A DNA stretch of 64,000 bases, from assembly GCF_008065135.1 (NCBI RefSeq), contig NZ_CP042914.1:4631404-4695403 (forward strand). Reading direction: 5' to 3'. A program made the position numbers and the translations under genes. The DNA is from Roseimaritima ulvae (GTDB lineage: Bacteria; Planctomycetota; Planctomycetia; Pirellulales; Pirellulaceae). How positions within the stretch are numbered: the stretch's first letter is position 1; every line of letters starts with the position of its first letter. Below the pieces are notes generated by a model. It was given only the letters and a program-made list of their open reading frames with translations. It did no database searches and was not told where the DNA came from. Shown here one piece after another: positions 16,332-26,032 of the stretch.

Positions 16332-17618
16332 CTAAGCCATTAGGCCCTGGACGTAGGATTTCACATCCTGCATGTCCTCCGGCGCGTCGTCGCCCACGAT
16401 TACCGGGCCGCTCTGCGGGTCCGGATGCAGACCGTGGCTGCCGCGGACCAAGCTGGGGTCTAGCGGGATCACGTCCATGCGATACCGCATGCCGAGTTTT
16501 TTCTGAGCCAGTCGCGCTGCCGCGCGGAGCTTGCTGGTGATGAACAGCTCGCAGGGGTCGTAGCCGGGTTTGCGGTGGATGTCGACGCAGCGGGCAAAGT
16601 CCGGGGCGCGGGCATCGTCTAACCAGTAGTAATACGCGAACCAAGCTTCGGGATCCGCCAGCGCGATCAGTTCGCCGCTGCGGGCGTGCCCCAGGCCGAT
16701 GTCATGCGGATCGACCACCGCCGCGATCCCCTCGGCCGCTTCGAGCGTGCGGCGGACGGCCGCGCGGAGGCTGGGGTCGCGCACATACACATGCGCCAGT
16801 TGATGGTCGGCGACGGCAAACGCCTGGCTATCCATCGGCATTAACATCTCGCCAAACGGTCCGTCGCGGACACTCAGCCACCCCTGTTGCCGTAGCAAGC
16901 GGTTGATCAACACCGGCCGCGATACCGGCACCAGACCGTATTCGGAGACCACCACCACTTTCGCGCCAACGGCGTCCGCCGCATCGATGACTTCTCCCGC
17001 ACAACGATCGACCTCCGCCACTCGCTGCGGATCCCGCTGGGGGAAACGCTGGTAGTCGTAATCCAGGTGTGGAAGATAAACCAGCGTCAGGTCGGGTTGT
17101 TGCTGGCGGATGACGGCAGCCGACGCCCGGGCAATCCAGTCGCTCGACGCCAGCCCCGCAAAAGGTCCCCAAAACGCGTGAAAGGGGAACTCGCCCAATT
17201 GCTCGACCAATCGGCAATCGGTTTGATCCAGAATGCCGAACTGCTTCGAGCCGTCGCTGCCGTAGTGCGGCTTGGGCGTGGCACTCCACTGCACCGGAGC
17301 GCCCTGGTTGAACCACCAAAACATCTTGGCTGTCTTGGCCGGGGCGATCGCTGAGTACAGGGTTTCGCCTTGGATCAATGCGTTGGACTGTTGCCAGAAG
17401 CGGATTTCGCCGGTGTCGCGGAAGTACCAGCCGTTGCCCACGACGCCGTGTTCGGACGGCGGCAAGCCGGTCAGCAGCGTGGCCTGAGAGGTGCAGGTGA
17501 CGGCCGGCAGGGGGCTGCGGAGCGGACGGGGCGTGCCCAGTTGGGCGATGCGAGGGGCGTGGGCAACCAGTTCCGGGGTCAGTCCGACCACATTCAACAG
17601 AACAACTTTGCGGGGCAT
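16332..17618 (-). CDS. type I phosphodiesterase / nucleotide pyrophosphatase family protein
   Basis: A 428-residue protein of the alkaline phosphatase superfamily. The metal-binding/nucleophile region is LPAVTCTSQATLLTGLPPSEHG (Thr in VTCTSQ as candidate nucleophile). The second metal site is LPHLDYDYQRF, then VVVVSEYGL and VRGSHGLHPD supply the further metal ligands. No signal peptide is seen, so it is probably cytoplasmic. I use the ATG at 17618 (MPRKVVLLNVVG), which starts the conserved strand; 11 more codons are open upstream. It hydrolyses phosphodiester or pyrophosphate bonds; the substrate is unknown. Confidence 0.85.
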   Translation of the reverse strand: MPRKVVLLNVVGLTPELVAHAPRIAQLGTPRPLRSPLPAVTCTSQATLLTGLPPSEHGVVGNGWYFRDTGEIRFWQQSNALIQGETLYSAIAPAKTAKMFWWFNQGAPVQWSATPKPHYGSDGSKQFGILDQTDCRLVEQLGEFPFHAFWGPFAGLASSDWIARASAAVIRQQQPDLTLVYLPHLDYDYQRFPQRDPQRVAEVDRCAGEVIDAADAVGAKVVVVSEYGLVPVSRPVLINRLLRQQGWLSVRDGPFGEMLMPMDSQAFAVADHQLAHVYVRDPSLRAAVRRTLEAAEGIAAVVDPHDIGLGHARSGELIALADPEAWFAYYYWLDDARAPDFARCVDIHRKPGYDPCELFITSKLRAAARLAQKKLGMRYRMDVIPLDPSLVRGSHGLHPDPQSGPVIVGDDAPEDMQDVKSYVQGLMA

Positions 17619-17738
17619 GGGGCGAGCGAATCCGGTTCGGGAAAGAGGCAATTACGAAGTGGTCCCTACTATAACCCTTGGAAGACGCCTGGCTTCTATA
17701 GCAGTGCATTGCCATACGGCCGCATTTCACCATCCTTC

Positions 17739-17842
17739 CTAAGGAGGGTGAAGCGTCAGCGAGGGGAGGGCGACCGCGCCGCCGCAAGCACCAAAAGAAC
17801 CTCCCCTCGCTAAGGCTCGCCCCTCCTTAAAAAGGAGGGTGA
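17739..17842. repeat. family C palindromic repeat (CACCCTCC...GGAGGGTGAA)
   Basis: The region contains AAGGAGGGTGAAGCG, GCGAGGGGAGGG, an inverted CCTCCCCTCGCTAAGGCTCG and a final hairpin CCCTCCTTAAAAAGGAGGG (17820-17838). The same elements recur around the insertion sequence (43131-43148, 44458-44583) and at 51146-51170. It separates divergently oriented genes and has no coding content. Confidence 0.8.
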
Positions 17843-17960
17843 AATTGGAAGCGGCTTGACCCGGCGGAAGTTGCCACTAAAATCGGCTTCGCGAAACGAA
17901 TTGAGATTGATTCTCATTACAACTACCGCCCCCCAATGTTCCCTTGCACAGGATGGATTG

Positions 17961-18968
17961 ATGACGTTGCGTTCCCGACAGGCGTTTACGCTGGTTGAGT
18001 TATTGGTAGTGATTGCCATTATCGGCGTTCTAGTGGGGCTGTTGCTGCCGGCAGTGCAAGCGGCCCGCGAAGCGGCCCGGCGGATGAGCTGCAGCAACAA
18101 TCTCAAACAGATCGGCTTGGCGATCCACAACTATGAGTCGTCGACGACCCGGTTGCCGGCGTCCTGGTCGCATCCGGGCAACGCTAGCGGAGACGGTTGG
18201 TCCAGCCAGGCGCGTCTGCTGCCGTACTTGGAGCAGATGGCTTTGGCCGATGAGATCGACTTTGCGGCCGGATACGGGGTCGCTCAGATCAACACTTCGA
18301 CCGGCCTGCAGCGGTTGGCCAGTTTCCGCGTGCCCACGTACCTATGTCCTTCGGAAGTCAACGACAATGTGCGGAACGACTCGTCGGGCGCGCCAGAGCA
18401 CTATCCGTTGAATTATGGCTACAACGCGGGCCCCTTTTTCGTGTTCAATCCGGCCAACGGCACCACGGGTGAAGGCGTGTTTGCAGCCAATCGTTATCTG
18501 GGTTTCAACAGTTGCACCGACGGGCTGAGTCAGACGCTGGCGTTTGCGGAAGTCAAAGCCTACACGCCCTATTTTCGCGACGTGGCCGCCGGCAACAGCC
18601 AGAGTATTCCCACCAGCACGGCGGAGATCTGTGCTTTGGGGGGAAGTTTTAAATCGACCACGGGGCATACCGAATGGGTCGACGGCCGGGTTCACCAGAC
18701 CGGTGTGACCAGCACCTTCGGCCCCAACACGGAAGTTCTTTGTGTCCAGGGTGGCACAACCTACGACGTGGACTGGACCAACATGCGTGAGGGTCGTTCG
18801 ACGACCGATACCACCTACGCGGCGGTGACCTCGCGCAGTTACCACCCCGGCGGCGTAAACGTGGTCTTGATGGACGGTTCGGTTCAGTTCAAAGCCGAAA
18901 CGATTGACCTGGTTACTTGGCGAGCGCTTTCAACGCGGGCCGGTGGCGAAGTCGTTCGCGAAAACTAG
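17961..18968 (+). CDS. DUF1559 pilin-like protein
   Basis: A 335-residue protein with a type IV prepilin N-terminus: RQAFTLVELLVVIAIIGVL, where cleavage follows a short basic leader, then LLLPAVQAAREAARRMSC and NLKQIGLAIHNYES, the DUF1559 signature. The C-terminus has the H-X9-DG motif (YHPGGVNVVLMDGS). DUF1559 proteins are a huge planctomycete-specific family of secreted, probably pseudopilin-processed proteins. The ATG at 17961 has AGGAT upstream; upstream codons in the open frame do not look coding. Confidence 0.93.
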   Translation: MTLRSRQAFTLVELLVVIAIIGVLVGLLLPAVQAAREAARRMSCSNNLKQIGLAIHNYESSTTRLPASWSHPGNASGDGWSSQARLLPYLEQMALADEIDFAAGYGVAQINTSTGLQRLASFRVPTYLCPSEVNDNVRNDSSGAPEHYPLNYGYNAGPFFVFNPANGTTGEGVFAANRYLGFNSCTDGLSQTLAFAEVKAYTPYFRDVAAGNSQSIPTSTAEICALGGSFKSTTGHTEWVDGRVHQTGVTSTFGPNTEVLCVQGGTTYDVDWTNMREGRSTTDTTYAAVTSRSYHPGGVNVVLMDGSVQFKAETIDLVTWRALSTRAGGEVVREN

Positions 18969-19006
18969 AGACGCGTCCACGCCGCGTCTGATCGTGGTTG
19001 TCTTTG

Positions 19007-19948
19007 TTATTGTTCCTGGCCGGCGTACCTCAGGCCGCGGACGACTTGGGCGCGGATCTCGGTCCTCGAACCCGACAGAGCGACTTCCATATTGCAGCGA
19101 TCGGTGCGACGATCGCGGCGATCGAAGATGGTCATGCCACGCGTGATTGCGCCGCGGGTTTCGACATCCCCGGGCATTTCCTCCCAATCGAACAGGTCTG
19201 GCTCCAGAGCGGCGATCAGGGTCACGGCGTCTTGCAAGGGAATCAGTTCCCGTCCCAGTTTCTGATGTGAAACGCGAAACGCGTGTTGCAGCATCTGGTG
19301 CAGCATCTTGCCGACCGGTTCCTCTTTATTGGGCAGTTTTTCCAACAGGTCGACCCCGAAAGTGGTCGCGTTGGTCACGTCCAGTGGGACCAGGCTTTTG
19401 GTGGTTGGCGAGTGGAACACGGTTTGGGCGGCCGGCGGATCGAAGAACATATTTTGTTCGGCGGCCACGGTGATGTTGCCATTGCACTGCACCGCGCCAC
19501 CACTGATCAGCAGTTTGCCAACCGTTTTGGCCAGCGAGGCGTCGCGTTGGAATACGCGGGCGACGTTGGTGAGCGGTCCCAGACAGATCAGCGTGATTTC
19601 ATCGGGGTACAACCGCAGCAGTTCGGAGATCACTTTTTCCGAACTGTGCATGTGCTGGCGATCGGTGACGTGGACCGAGAAGTCGCCCAATCCGTCTGGG
19701 CCCAGCAGATAGCGGTCGTCCACCACCGGCGCGTTTTCCGATGGCGTAGCCCGACCGATGCGCGGAAACCGCGGCGGGTCCAGCTGAGCCACAATGGCTT
19801 GCACGTTGTTGGTGGCTTGCTCGGCGTCCACGCTGCCGGCGGTGGCGGTGATGGCCAAGACATCCAGTCGCGGGTCGAACAACGCCAGCGTCAAAGCTAC
19901 CGCGTCGTCGATTCCCGGGTCACAGTCGATGATTACTTTTGTGCTCAT
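19007..19948 (-). CDS. inosine-uridine preferring nucleoside hydrolase family protein
   Basis: A 313-residue protein with the calcium-binding signature of nucleoside hydrolases at the N-terminus (IIDCDPGIDDAVAL), the central GPLTNVAR and the NMFFDPPAAQTVF segment, and a late Asp (QDAVTLIAAL) completing the metal site. It cleaves the N-glycosidic bond of ribonucleosides to base and ribose. The ATG at 19948 begins MSTKVIIDCD exactly as in the family; the upstream open frame is chance. It is divergent from trpD across about 230 bases. Confidence 0.93.
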   Translation of the reverse strand: MSTKVIIDCDPGIDDAVALTLALFDPRLDVLAITATAGSVDAEQATNNVQAIVAQLDPPRFPRIGRATPSENAPVVDDRYLLGPDGLGDFSVHVTDRQHMHSSEKVISELLRLYPDEITLICLGPLTNVARVFQRDASLAKTVGKLLISGGAVQCNGNITVAAEQNMFFDPPAAQTVFHSPTTKSLVPLDVTNATTFGVDLLEKLPNKEEPVGKMLHQMLQHAFRVSHQKLGRELIPLQDAVTLIAALEPDLFDWEEMPGDVETRGAITRGMTIFDRRDRRTDRCNMEVALSGSRTEIRAQVVRGLRYAGQEQ

Positions 19949-20132
19949 CGCAGGATTATAGCTTTCTCGACAGGGCGGCGGAATCACCGGACCAGCACGT
20001 CGCAGCACCCATTCGCCTCTCGGCCGGGGTGCGACTACAATTTGCGGACCATTGAGCAGGCTCGGCTCTATGGGTGGGCTCTCGAATTGGATCGACCAGA
20101 CCCCCATGCCGGGCCACTGCGAGCAGCGTTTG

Positions 20133-20162
20133 CGAATACGTTGTTTCCGAATACGTTGTTTC
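20133..20162. repeat. 15-base tandem duplication upstream of trpD
   Basis: CGAATACGTTGTTTC occurs twice without a gap (20133-20147, 20148-20162), followed by CGAAAGTC. It ends 16 bases before the trpD ATG, in the 5' leader or promoter shared with the divergent nucleoside hydrolase gene. Confidence 0.8.
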
Positions 20163-20178
20163 CGAAAGTCAGAATTCG

Positions 20179-21189
20179 ATGATCGATTTTCCAACCGCGA
20201 TTGAGACCGTCACCGCCGGCCAAGACCTGACGGCTGACCAGACCGGGGCGTTGATCGATGCGATGTTAAGCGGGGACGCGGACAACGATGCGATTGCCGG
20301 ACTGCTGCTGGGGCTGCGGGAGAAGGGCGAAGCGGTCAGCGAATTGGTGGGCGCTGCGCAGGCCATGCGTCGCCACATGACGCCGATTCCCTTTTCGGGC
20401 GACGTGTTGTTGGATACCTGCGGAACCGGCGGCAGCGGTTCGGGGACCTTTAATATCAGCACGGCCACGGCCATCGTGGTGGCGGCGGCCGGCGTTTCGG
20501 TCGCCAAACACGGCAACCGTAAGGCGACCAGTAAATCCGGCTCGGCCGACGTGCTGGCGGAATTGGGGGTGGCGGTCGAGTCGAGTGTGGAGGCGGTGGC
20601 GGAGTCGCTGGAGCGAGTGGGGCTGTGTTTCTGTTTCGCGCCCAAGTTGCATCCCGCCATGAAGCACGTGGTCGGCGTGCGACGCTCGTTGGCCGTGCCG
20701 ACGCTGTTCAATCTGTTGGGACCGCTGTGCAATCCGGCCGGGGCAACGCATCAGCTGTTGGGCACCGGCCGAACGGAAGGACAACGAAAAATTGCCGCCG
20801 CGCTCGCTCAACTCAACACCACACGCTCGTTGATCGTGCGTGGTGAAGATGGGCAAGATGAAGTGGCTTTGGAAGGCACGACGACGGCGATTGAGGTTCA
20901 GCCGGACCACACCGAGACCTTGTCTTGGACGGCGGAGTCGTTTGGGTTGCCGAGCGCTTCGATGGCCCAGATGCAAGCGGCCGATCCGGCCGACAGCGCG
21001 CGCACGATTCGAGCCATCTTGGCGGGACAGCCGGGCGCCTGCCGCGATATCGTGATCGCCAACGCCGCGGCGGCCCTGTGGTTGGTCGGTCGAGCGTCGG
21101 ATGTGCGAACAGCGGCAAGCTTGGCGGCCGAAGCGATCGACAGCGGAGCGGCGGAGGAGAAACTGTCGCAGTTGGCCGCGCAAGCGTAG
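20179..21189 (+). CDS. trpD: anthranilate phosphoribosyltransferase
   Basis: A 336-residue enzyme of tryptophan synthesis that joins anthranilate and PRPP. Seen: the PRPP loop DTCGTGGSGSGTFNISTATA, the KHGNRKATSKSGSADVLAEL block, FAPKLHPAMKHV and RRSLAVPTLFNLLGPLCNPA. Length fits the family. The ATG at 20179 begins the usual alpha-helical domain; upstream codons come from the tandem repeat. No other trp gene is adjacent. The TAG stop (21187-21189) is part of a family B intergenic repeat. Confidence 0.96.
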   Translation: MIDFPTAIETVTAGQDLTADQTGALIDAMLSGDADNDAIAGLLLGLREKGEAVSELVGAAQAMRRHMTPIPFSGDVLLDTCGTGGSGSGTFNISTATAIVVAAAGVSVAKHGNRKATSKSGSADVLAELGVAVESSVEAVAESLERVGLCFCFAPKLHPAMKHVVGVRRSLAVPTLFNLLGPLCNPAGATHQLLGTGRTEGQRKIAAALAQLNTTRSLIVRGEDGQDEVALEGTTTAIEVQPDHTETLSWTAESFGLPSASMAQMQAADPADSARTIRAILAGQPGACRDIVIANAAAALWLVGRASDVRTAASLAAEAIDSGAAEEKLSQLAAQA

Positions 21190-21302
21190 CTTGACTCTCC
21201 GAGTCGAGTGTTTTGTAGCCGTAGCTTGACTCTCCGAGTCGAGTGTTTTCTATTTGCGTCTGCCCGACTCGGAGAGTCAGGCTACGGGAGAGTCAGGCTA
21301 CG
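21185..21302. repeat. family B palindromic repeat
   Basis: GCGTAGCTTGACTCTCCGAG occurs twice in direct orientation, then inverted as CTCGGAGAGTCAGGCTACGG and GAGAGTCAGGCTACG. Within each unit ACTCTCCGAGT and its surroundings can pair with the inverted copies. The first TAG is the trpD stop codon. The same composite array, two direct plus two inverted, is at 28855-28971. It lies between convergent genes and may act as a bidirectional terminator. Confidence 0.85.
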
Positions 21303-21309
21303 CCCCTCT

Positions 21310-23166
21310 CTAAAACTTCCAGCGGTATTCCATGCGAGCTCCGTAGAGGTCGCTGTCGTTTTCGCGGGCGCCGTAGATCAGGTCAAACCGCAGCAACGTG
21401 GCATAAGAGAGGGGGAATTGGTAGCGCGTCGCTAGCCCCCATTGATCGCCCTTGGCGGCGCGGTTTTGAGCGCTGCCGTGGGTGGCTACATAAGCCGTTT
21501 CGATAATCCACTGCCGATCCAAATCCGATCCCAACAGGTCGATTCCCAGGGCGCCTCCATACGTATTGTTGGCCGTGGCGTCCAGCGTCGCTTGTCCGTT
21601 CAAACCATCGGGGTCAAAGTTGATGCCAACGTTTCGCAAGATGTCGCCACTGACGCCGGCTCGAGCGACACTCTGCGGGCGATCCCAGCCGGCGAACAGA
21701 TTTAAGTACGGCAGCACCCGCAACGGCCAGGGCGTTACCAAACTGGATTCCACCAACAGCAACGCCCCGTCCGCCGTGCGTTGCTCGCTGGGAAGGTCTT
21801 GGCCGGCGTTGACGATCACACGCACACTGTTGTTGATTCGATCAAAATAGCGCCGCGTCCAACTGGCCGTGATGTTGTGGTAACTGCGGCCCAGTCCCAC
21901 GCGGTCATGCACGTAGGCGTAACCGGCTTCGATGTAACCGTCGTAGGCCTCGATAAACGCGGCGGTGCCAAGCGCTTGCCCGGCGTGTTGATCGCTGCCA
22001 AAGGCGGGACTGTTCAGTTGATCAACGACCGCAAAACCGGTGACGTCGAAATTCGACCAACGCAATAATCGGCTATGCCGTGCGGGAATCGCCATCGCGG
22101 CGCCCGTCACGGCGTCTTCCATCCAAATGCCGTTTTGAAACAGCAACGGAACCAGACCGATGGTGAAGGGCAATTCAAAGGGCGACGGCGTGCCATCGAT
22201 GCCGCCCAGAATCGCCCCCGCGTCGCCTTCGAAAAATCCGGTAACCGGGTTGAGATTAAACTGCGAGTCGTAGTCGACGCTGCCATCGACGAACCGCACC
22301 TGGCTGAACTGGGTGGCTCGATTGAGCGGACCGACAAAGGCATGGAACCGTTCGGTGGCCGTCAGCCGCAGGTCCATATCGAGGTTCAGGCGATGGGCGA
22401 TATTGTCCGTCCGGCCGACCGCATTCCGGCCTGTCGCAGCACCGACGCGGTAGTCGCCGTAGACATAAAACGCGGGATGCGTGAGGTTGGTTTCGCCCAG
22501 CAGCGTGCCGCCGCGAGGCATGATGCCGGGCGCATAAAAGGGAATCCCCCATTCCACTAAAGGCCGCTGCGTCGGTACATCGCTCTTGGCATCGTAAACA
22601 TACTGTTGCGCCAGAGGATCGTAGACATCCGATCCCAGTGGAATAGGCGTCGGTTGAAAGTCGTCAACCAGCGGCGGTGGGCAGACCGCTGATGCATCGT
22701 CACCGCTGGCCAACATCGACGAGATCGTCGGCCGGGGCTGCGGCGAAGCCAGCACGGCGGTGGGCCGAGCCGCAGTGGTCGTAGGCACCGAGTCAAACGG
22801 CGGCGGGGCAAACGGTGGCGGGGCAACCGGCGGCGGGGCGATTGGCGCGGAGGCGGTTTGCGCGGGCACCGCTGGGGTCGTAATAGTCGAAGCCGCAGGG
22901 TTGTCGGTTGCAGATGGGGCGACCGGTGGCAGACGCCGTGGGTGGCGTGGTTTGGCGCCCGCCGGTGCTAACAACGACACGCCATAGGCGCTCGCGGGGT
23001 CGTTGGCCGGCTCGTTGGCGGCGGCGGGGCTGGACACCAGCCAGATTCCGCTCATCGCCACCGCAAGGGCCAGCCGTATGGGACCCGCGCAGAGAGCGAT
23101 CGCCAGAGTTTGTAGTTGAACCCGGCGGCGGTGGGGCGACGTGGAAGTGGGAAACAGTGCGGGCAT
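21310..23166 (-). CDS. proline-rich outer-membrane beta-barrel protein
   Basis: A 618-residue exported protein. After a long signal region (hydrophobic about 28-48, cleavage near AAANEP) comes a Pro/Ala-rich linker with APPPF-type repeats (about 95-125). From about 190 the sequence alternates polar and aromatic residues with many Tyr/Asn/Asp turns and ends in YRWKF, like the beta-signal of outer-membrane barrels. It probably resides in the outer membrane. It follows the multihaem cytochrome gene by only three bases, so the two are likely one operon and may form a complex. No sequence family name is assigned with confidence. Confidence 0.7.
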   Translation of the reverse strand: MPALFPTSTSPHRRRVQLQTLAIALCAGPIRLALAVAMSGIWLVSSPAAANEPANDPASAYGVSLLAPAGAKPRHPRRLPPVAPSATDNPAASTITTPAVPAQTASAPIAPPPVAPPPFAPPPFDSVPTTTAARPTAVLASPQPRPTISSMLASGDDASAVCPPPLVDDFQPTPIPLGSDVYDPLAQQYVYDAKSDVPTQRPLVEWGIPFYAPGIMPRGGTLLGETNLTHPAFYVYGDYRVGAATGRNAVGRTDNIAHRLNLDMDLRLTATERFHAFVGPLNRATQFSQVRFVDGSVDYDSQFNLNPVTGFFEGDAGAILGGIDGTPSPFELPFTIGLVPLLFQNGIWMEDAVTGAAMAIPARHSRLLRWSNFDVTGFAVVDQLNSPAFGSDQHAGQALGTAAFIEAYDGYIEAGYAYVHDRVGLGRSYHNITASWTRRYFDRINNSVRVIVNAGQDLPSEQRTADGALLLVESSLVTPWPLRVLPYLNLFAGWDRPQSVARAGVSGDILRNVGINFDPDGLNGQATLDATANNTYGGALGIDLLGSDLDRQWIIETAYVATHGSAQNRAAKGDQWGLATRYQFPLSYATLLRFDLIYGARENDSDLYGARMEYRWKF

Positions 23167-23169
23167 CGC

Positions 23170-25755
23170 TTAGCGGACGATAAAGGTGTGGCTGCTGGTA
23201 TGCAAATTCAGGATTCCTTCGTTCATGCGACGGATCATGTCGGGCGTGGCGCCGACCTGCCGCATCAGATAGCTGGGTTCGGGACGGCTACGCATCCGCA
23301 CCGACAAGCGGTAGGTTCCTGGTTGCTGCATGTAGATTGCGGGGATCCGGTATTTCGCATCGCGTTGTCCCAGCGGCGGAATCGAATGGGCTTCCATACG
23401 AATCAGCGGTGGGTGATTCAAGACGCTGACGGGAACCGCGCCGGGACGCAGGAACACCAATTGGTCTTGGTTGAAATTCAGCGGCAGCGCGACCTCGCGA
23501 TCGGTGCCACGGAACGAGTTGAGCAGGAACTTGGTTTGTAAATTGAACAGTTGGGCGTCGCGTGGGATGTGCCCTAGAGCGACGTCTTGCGATTGCAAAT
23601 CAGCTAGATCGCCGTTGCTGTCCAGGTAGCCCGATTCCCATAACGAGCGACCGTCGGGACCGATCAGGGCCACGTTCAGCCAGACCTGGGGTTGAGCGCC
23701 CAACGATCCGGTCGGCAGGTTGTGACCTTCGCTAATGTTGCGCACGCGATAGTGGAAGCGGAGGTCGGTCGATCTGGTGGGCGGGTGTTTGAAGAATGGG
23801 CCTTCGATCGCCATGGCCGATTCCATGGTGGCGATCGACGCCCCCCGTTTGCGGTCCAAGCTGGCTTGGTTGGCGTCGATGATCTTTCTGGCATCGCGAC
23901 GATCATCAGTGTTGTCCCAGGGTTTAGGGAAGCTGATCCCGGCCGGCAGGTTGCGTTCAAATTCGGGTTTGCCCCAATCGCTGTAGTAGTCAAACGCTAA
24001 CCATTCCCGCGGCGTCCAACGCTGAGCCTTTTCATTGATCGGAAAGATGCCGGGGTGAGCGATCGAGTAATTGGGGCCCCAGAAGGTGTGGTTGGCGTGT
24101 TTGCGCACTTCGCCCCAAGGCTTGCCGCCCAGTTCCGCGATCTGGCATTGTTCATAGCCTTCCGGTTTGCCGGGGACCGCACCCATGTGACAATCTTGAC
24201 AACTGATGCCTTTGGCGGCGGCCGGTCCGCTACGGTACTGCGCATGGACAACCTCCAACCAGATCCCCGGATGGACCGCAACCTGGTGGCAGGAGGCGCA
24301 GAAGTCGCTGCGGGTGATCGGTTCAAAGCAGCGGGCTTCGCGGTGGATCGGCTGACCGGGCCCCTTCTCGTCGGGGCTGATTTTGAGTTTCAGTTTTTCG
24401 CGTTGGGAAATCGCCCGGGCCACGCCCTGGCCGCTGCCACCGCCGTACACCGGGGCATGAATGTCACCGGGCTCGATGCGGCGGCTGCCGTTGGTTCGGC
24501 CGTACGCTTCATTAACGCGGTGGCAGGCGATACAGGTGATGCCCTCACGAACGATCGGCGGCGCGTCGATGGCGCTGGCCGAGCGCGGGTATTCCATCTG
24601 AATCGCCACCGGGCCATGGCAGCGAGCGCAAAACGTTCCCACCGTGCCCTCGGTCAGCTCGGTCATGGTCTGCTCGAAGCGTTGGTACATGGGCGACAAG
24701 ACCGCGTAGGCGTGCGCGCTGGTCCGCCATTCTTCAAAATGCTTGGGATGGCACTTGGCGCAGGTTTGCGCCGATGGGTAACGGTTCTCCGCCAGCAACT
24801 CGGCATGCGGATCGGGCTCGTCCGGACGCCGTTGCAGCGGCGCCGCGCGACTGGCGTCGGCGTGAGGACTGAGCGGTGTCGAGGGTTGCGGCCCCAGCCC
24901 GCTCAGCGGATCGTTTCCGTCCAGCGGTGCATCGACGCCCAACAGACTGTCATCTTTCAACAGGCTGTCATCTCCCATCAAGTTGTCGCCGCCCAATAGA
25001 CTGTCGTCGCCGGTTTGATTGCCGACCATGGCATCGTCATGCAAATTCCCGCCCAGTAAATGATCCGGCAACAGGGTCTCGCTGGGCATCCGGGCACCGT
25101 TAGGCAGCAGCACATCGTTGGGTAGCAGCGGGTTGTTCGATCGGTGCGGATCGTTGGCTTGCATACCCGGTTCGTTTTCCATCGGGCGATGGTCTGATTG
25201 CGGATTGGCCACCGTGTGCATGGGCGCACGGCCGCGCATGTAGGCGGGCAGTTGGGCGCCGCCGGGCGAGACGGTGGGCAGAGGCCGGGGCGATTCCGAT
25301 GCTTGCTGGAACCGGGGAGCTTGCGTCTGCTGCTGTGCCGGTCGAGGGGCAAAGGGAGCCAGTTGACCGAGTCGCGCTTGCAGGTAGCGAGGCGTGGATG
25401 GTGCTGGCAGCGAGCCGCGATAGTTGTGTGGCGCGGCGGCAACCGCCGGGCGGCTGTCCTGATTGCCCGGTGGTTGGTTGCCGGCCGCGGCCGATGGAAC
25501 CTGCAGCGTGGCTGACGGTTCCCAAGCGGTCGTGCAACCGGGCGGCAATTGCTCACGCAACTCCGGCGGAATATTGGCCGGAACGCCTCCGGCCGGTCGT
25601 CCCAGGCCTTGGTACATATATCCATCGGCCCCTTGGTTGGCATCCTCCGCCGGAGCCTGTGCGAAACCTACGCTGCACAGGGCAACGGCAAGCAGCAGCG
25701 CGAGAGCCAGCGGCGTGGGGCGATGCGGTTGCGGCATATGCGAAGGAACATCCAT
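23170..25755 (-). CDS. pentahaem c-type cytochrome
   Basis: An 861-residue secreted protein. The signal peptide is at about 12-33 (LALALLLAVALCSVGFAQA). A long low-complexity region (35-310) includes leucine/aspartate repeats such as DDSLL. Five CxxCH haem sites start at residues 332 (CAKCH), 376 (CARCH), 408 (CIACH), 486 (CASCH) and 519 (CQDCH), in the arrangement of cytochrome c554-like multihaem proteins (CHPKHFEEW). The C-terminal 300 residues are beta-rich and haem-free. A second ATG at 25737 is possible. The role is periplasmic or cell-surface electron transfer; partner and direction are unknown. Confidence 0.88.
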   Translation of the reverse strand: MDVPSHMPQPHRPTPLALALLLAVALCSVGFAQAPAEDANQGADGYMYQGLGRPAGGVPANIPPELREQLPPGCTTAWEPSATLQVPSAAAGNQPPGNQDSRPAVAAAPHNYRGSLPAPSTPRYLQARLGQLAPFAPRPAQQQTQAPRFQQASESPRPLPTVSPGGAQLPAYMRGRAPMHTVANPQSDHRPMENEPGMQANDPHRSNNPLLPNDVLLPNGARMPSETLLPDHLLGGNLHDDAMVGNQTGDDSLLGGDNLMGDDSLLKDDSLLGVDAPLDGNDPLSGLGPQPSTPLSPHADASRAAPLQRRPDEPDPHAELLAENRYPSAQTCAKCHPKHFEEWRTSAHAYAVLSPMYQRFEQTMTELTEGTVGTFCARCHGPVAIQMEYPRSASAIDAPPIVREGITCIACHRVNEAYGRTNGSRRIEPGDIHAPVYGGGSGQGVARAISQREKLKLKISPDEKGPGQPIHREARCFEPITRSDFCASCHQVAVHPGIWLEVVHAQYRSGPAAAKGISCQDCHMGAVPGKPEGYEQCQIAELGGKPWGEVRKHANHTFWGPNYSIAHPGIFPINEKAQRWTPREWLAFDYYSDWGKPEFERNLPAGISFPKPWDNTDDRRDARKIIDANQASLDRKRGASIATMESAMAIEGPFFKHPPTRSTDLRFHYRVRNISEGHNLPTGSLGAQPQVWLNVALIGPDGRSLWESGYLDSNGDLADLQSQDVALGHIPRDAQLFNLQTKFLLNSFRGTDREVALPLNFNQDQLVFLRPGAVPVSVLNHPPLIRMEAHSIPPLGQRDAKYRIPAIYMQQPGTYRLSVRMRSRPEPSYLMRQVGATPDMIRRMNEGILNLHTSSHTFIVR

Positions 25756-26032
25756 GGTTCGATGGTGTCAATGCGTAGAGATCGATGGGGATGTGCGAAG
25801 GCATCCTTTCATCAGATCGACCGGAAGCCGCCGAACATCTCTTGGAACAGGATCGATTGGTACAGCCGCCGCAACCGCGCCAGTTGCTGCAACCGTCATG
25901 GGTTAACAGCGACCGTCGGTCGACCTTTCTATTTTTTTGTGACCGCCAAGAGAAATGTGACGTAGATTTCAGATGGGCTTTAAGTTTTCTTCATCAGGAT
26001 CGGAACCGTTCGACCCCCACTGGTATATTTCG
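25756..26032. other. divergent intergenic region
   Basis: This 277-base region separates the cytochrome gene (minus) from the next plus-strand gene. It must hold promoters for both. I see no repeat or clear RNA structure in it. Confidence 0.4.

Noticed and set aside
21310-23166. Assignment of the outer-membrane protein to a named porin family such as OprP or BBP7
   Set aside because: Barrel-like features are visible but no diagnostic motif supports a specific family.
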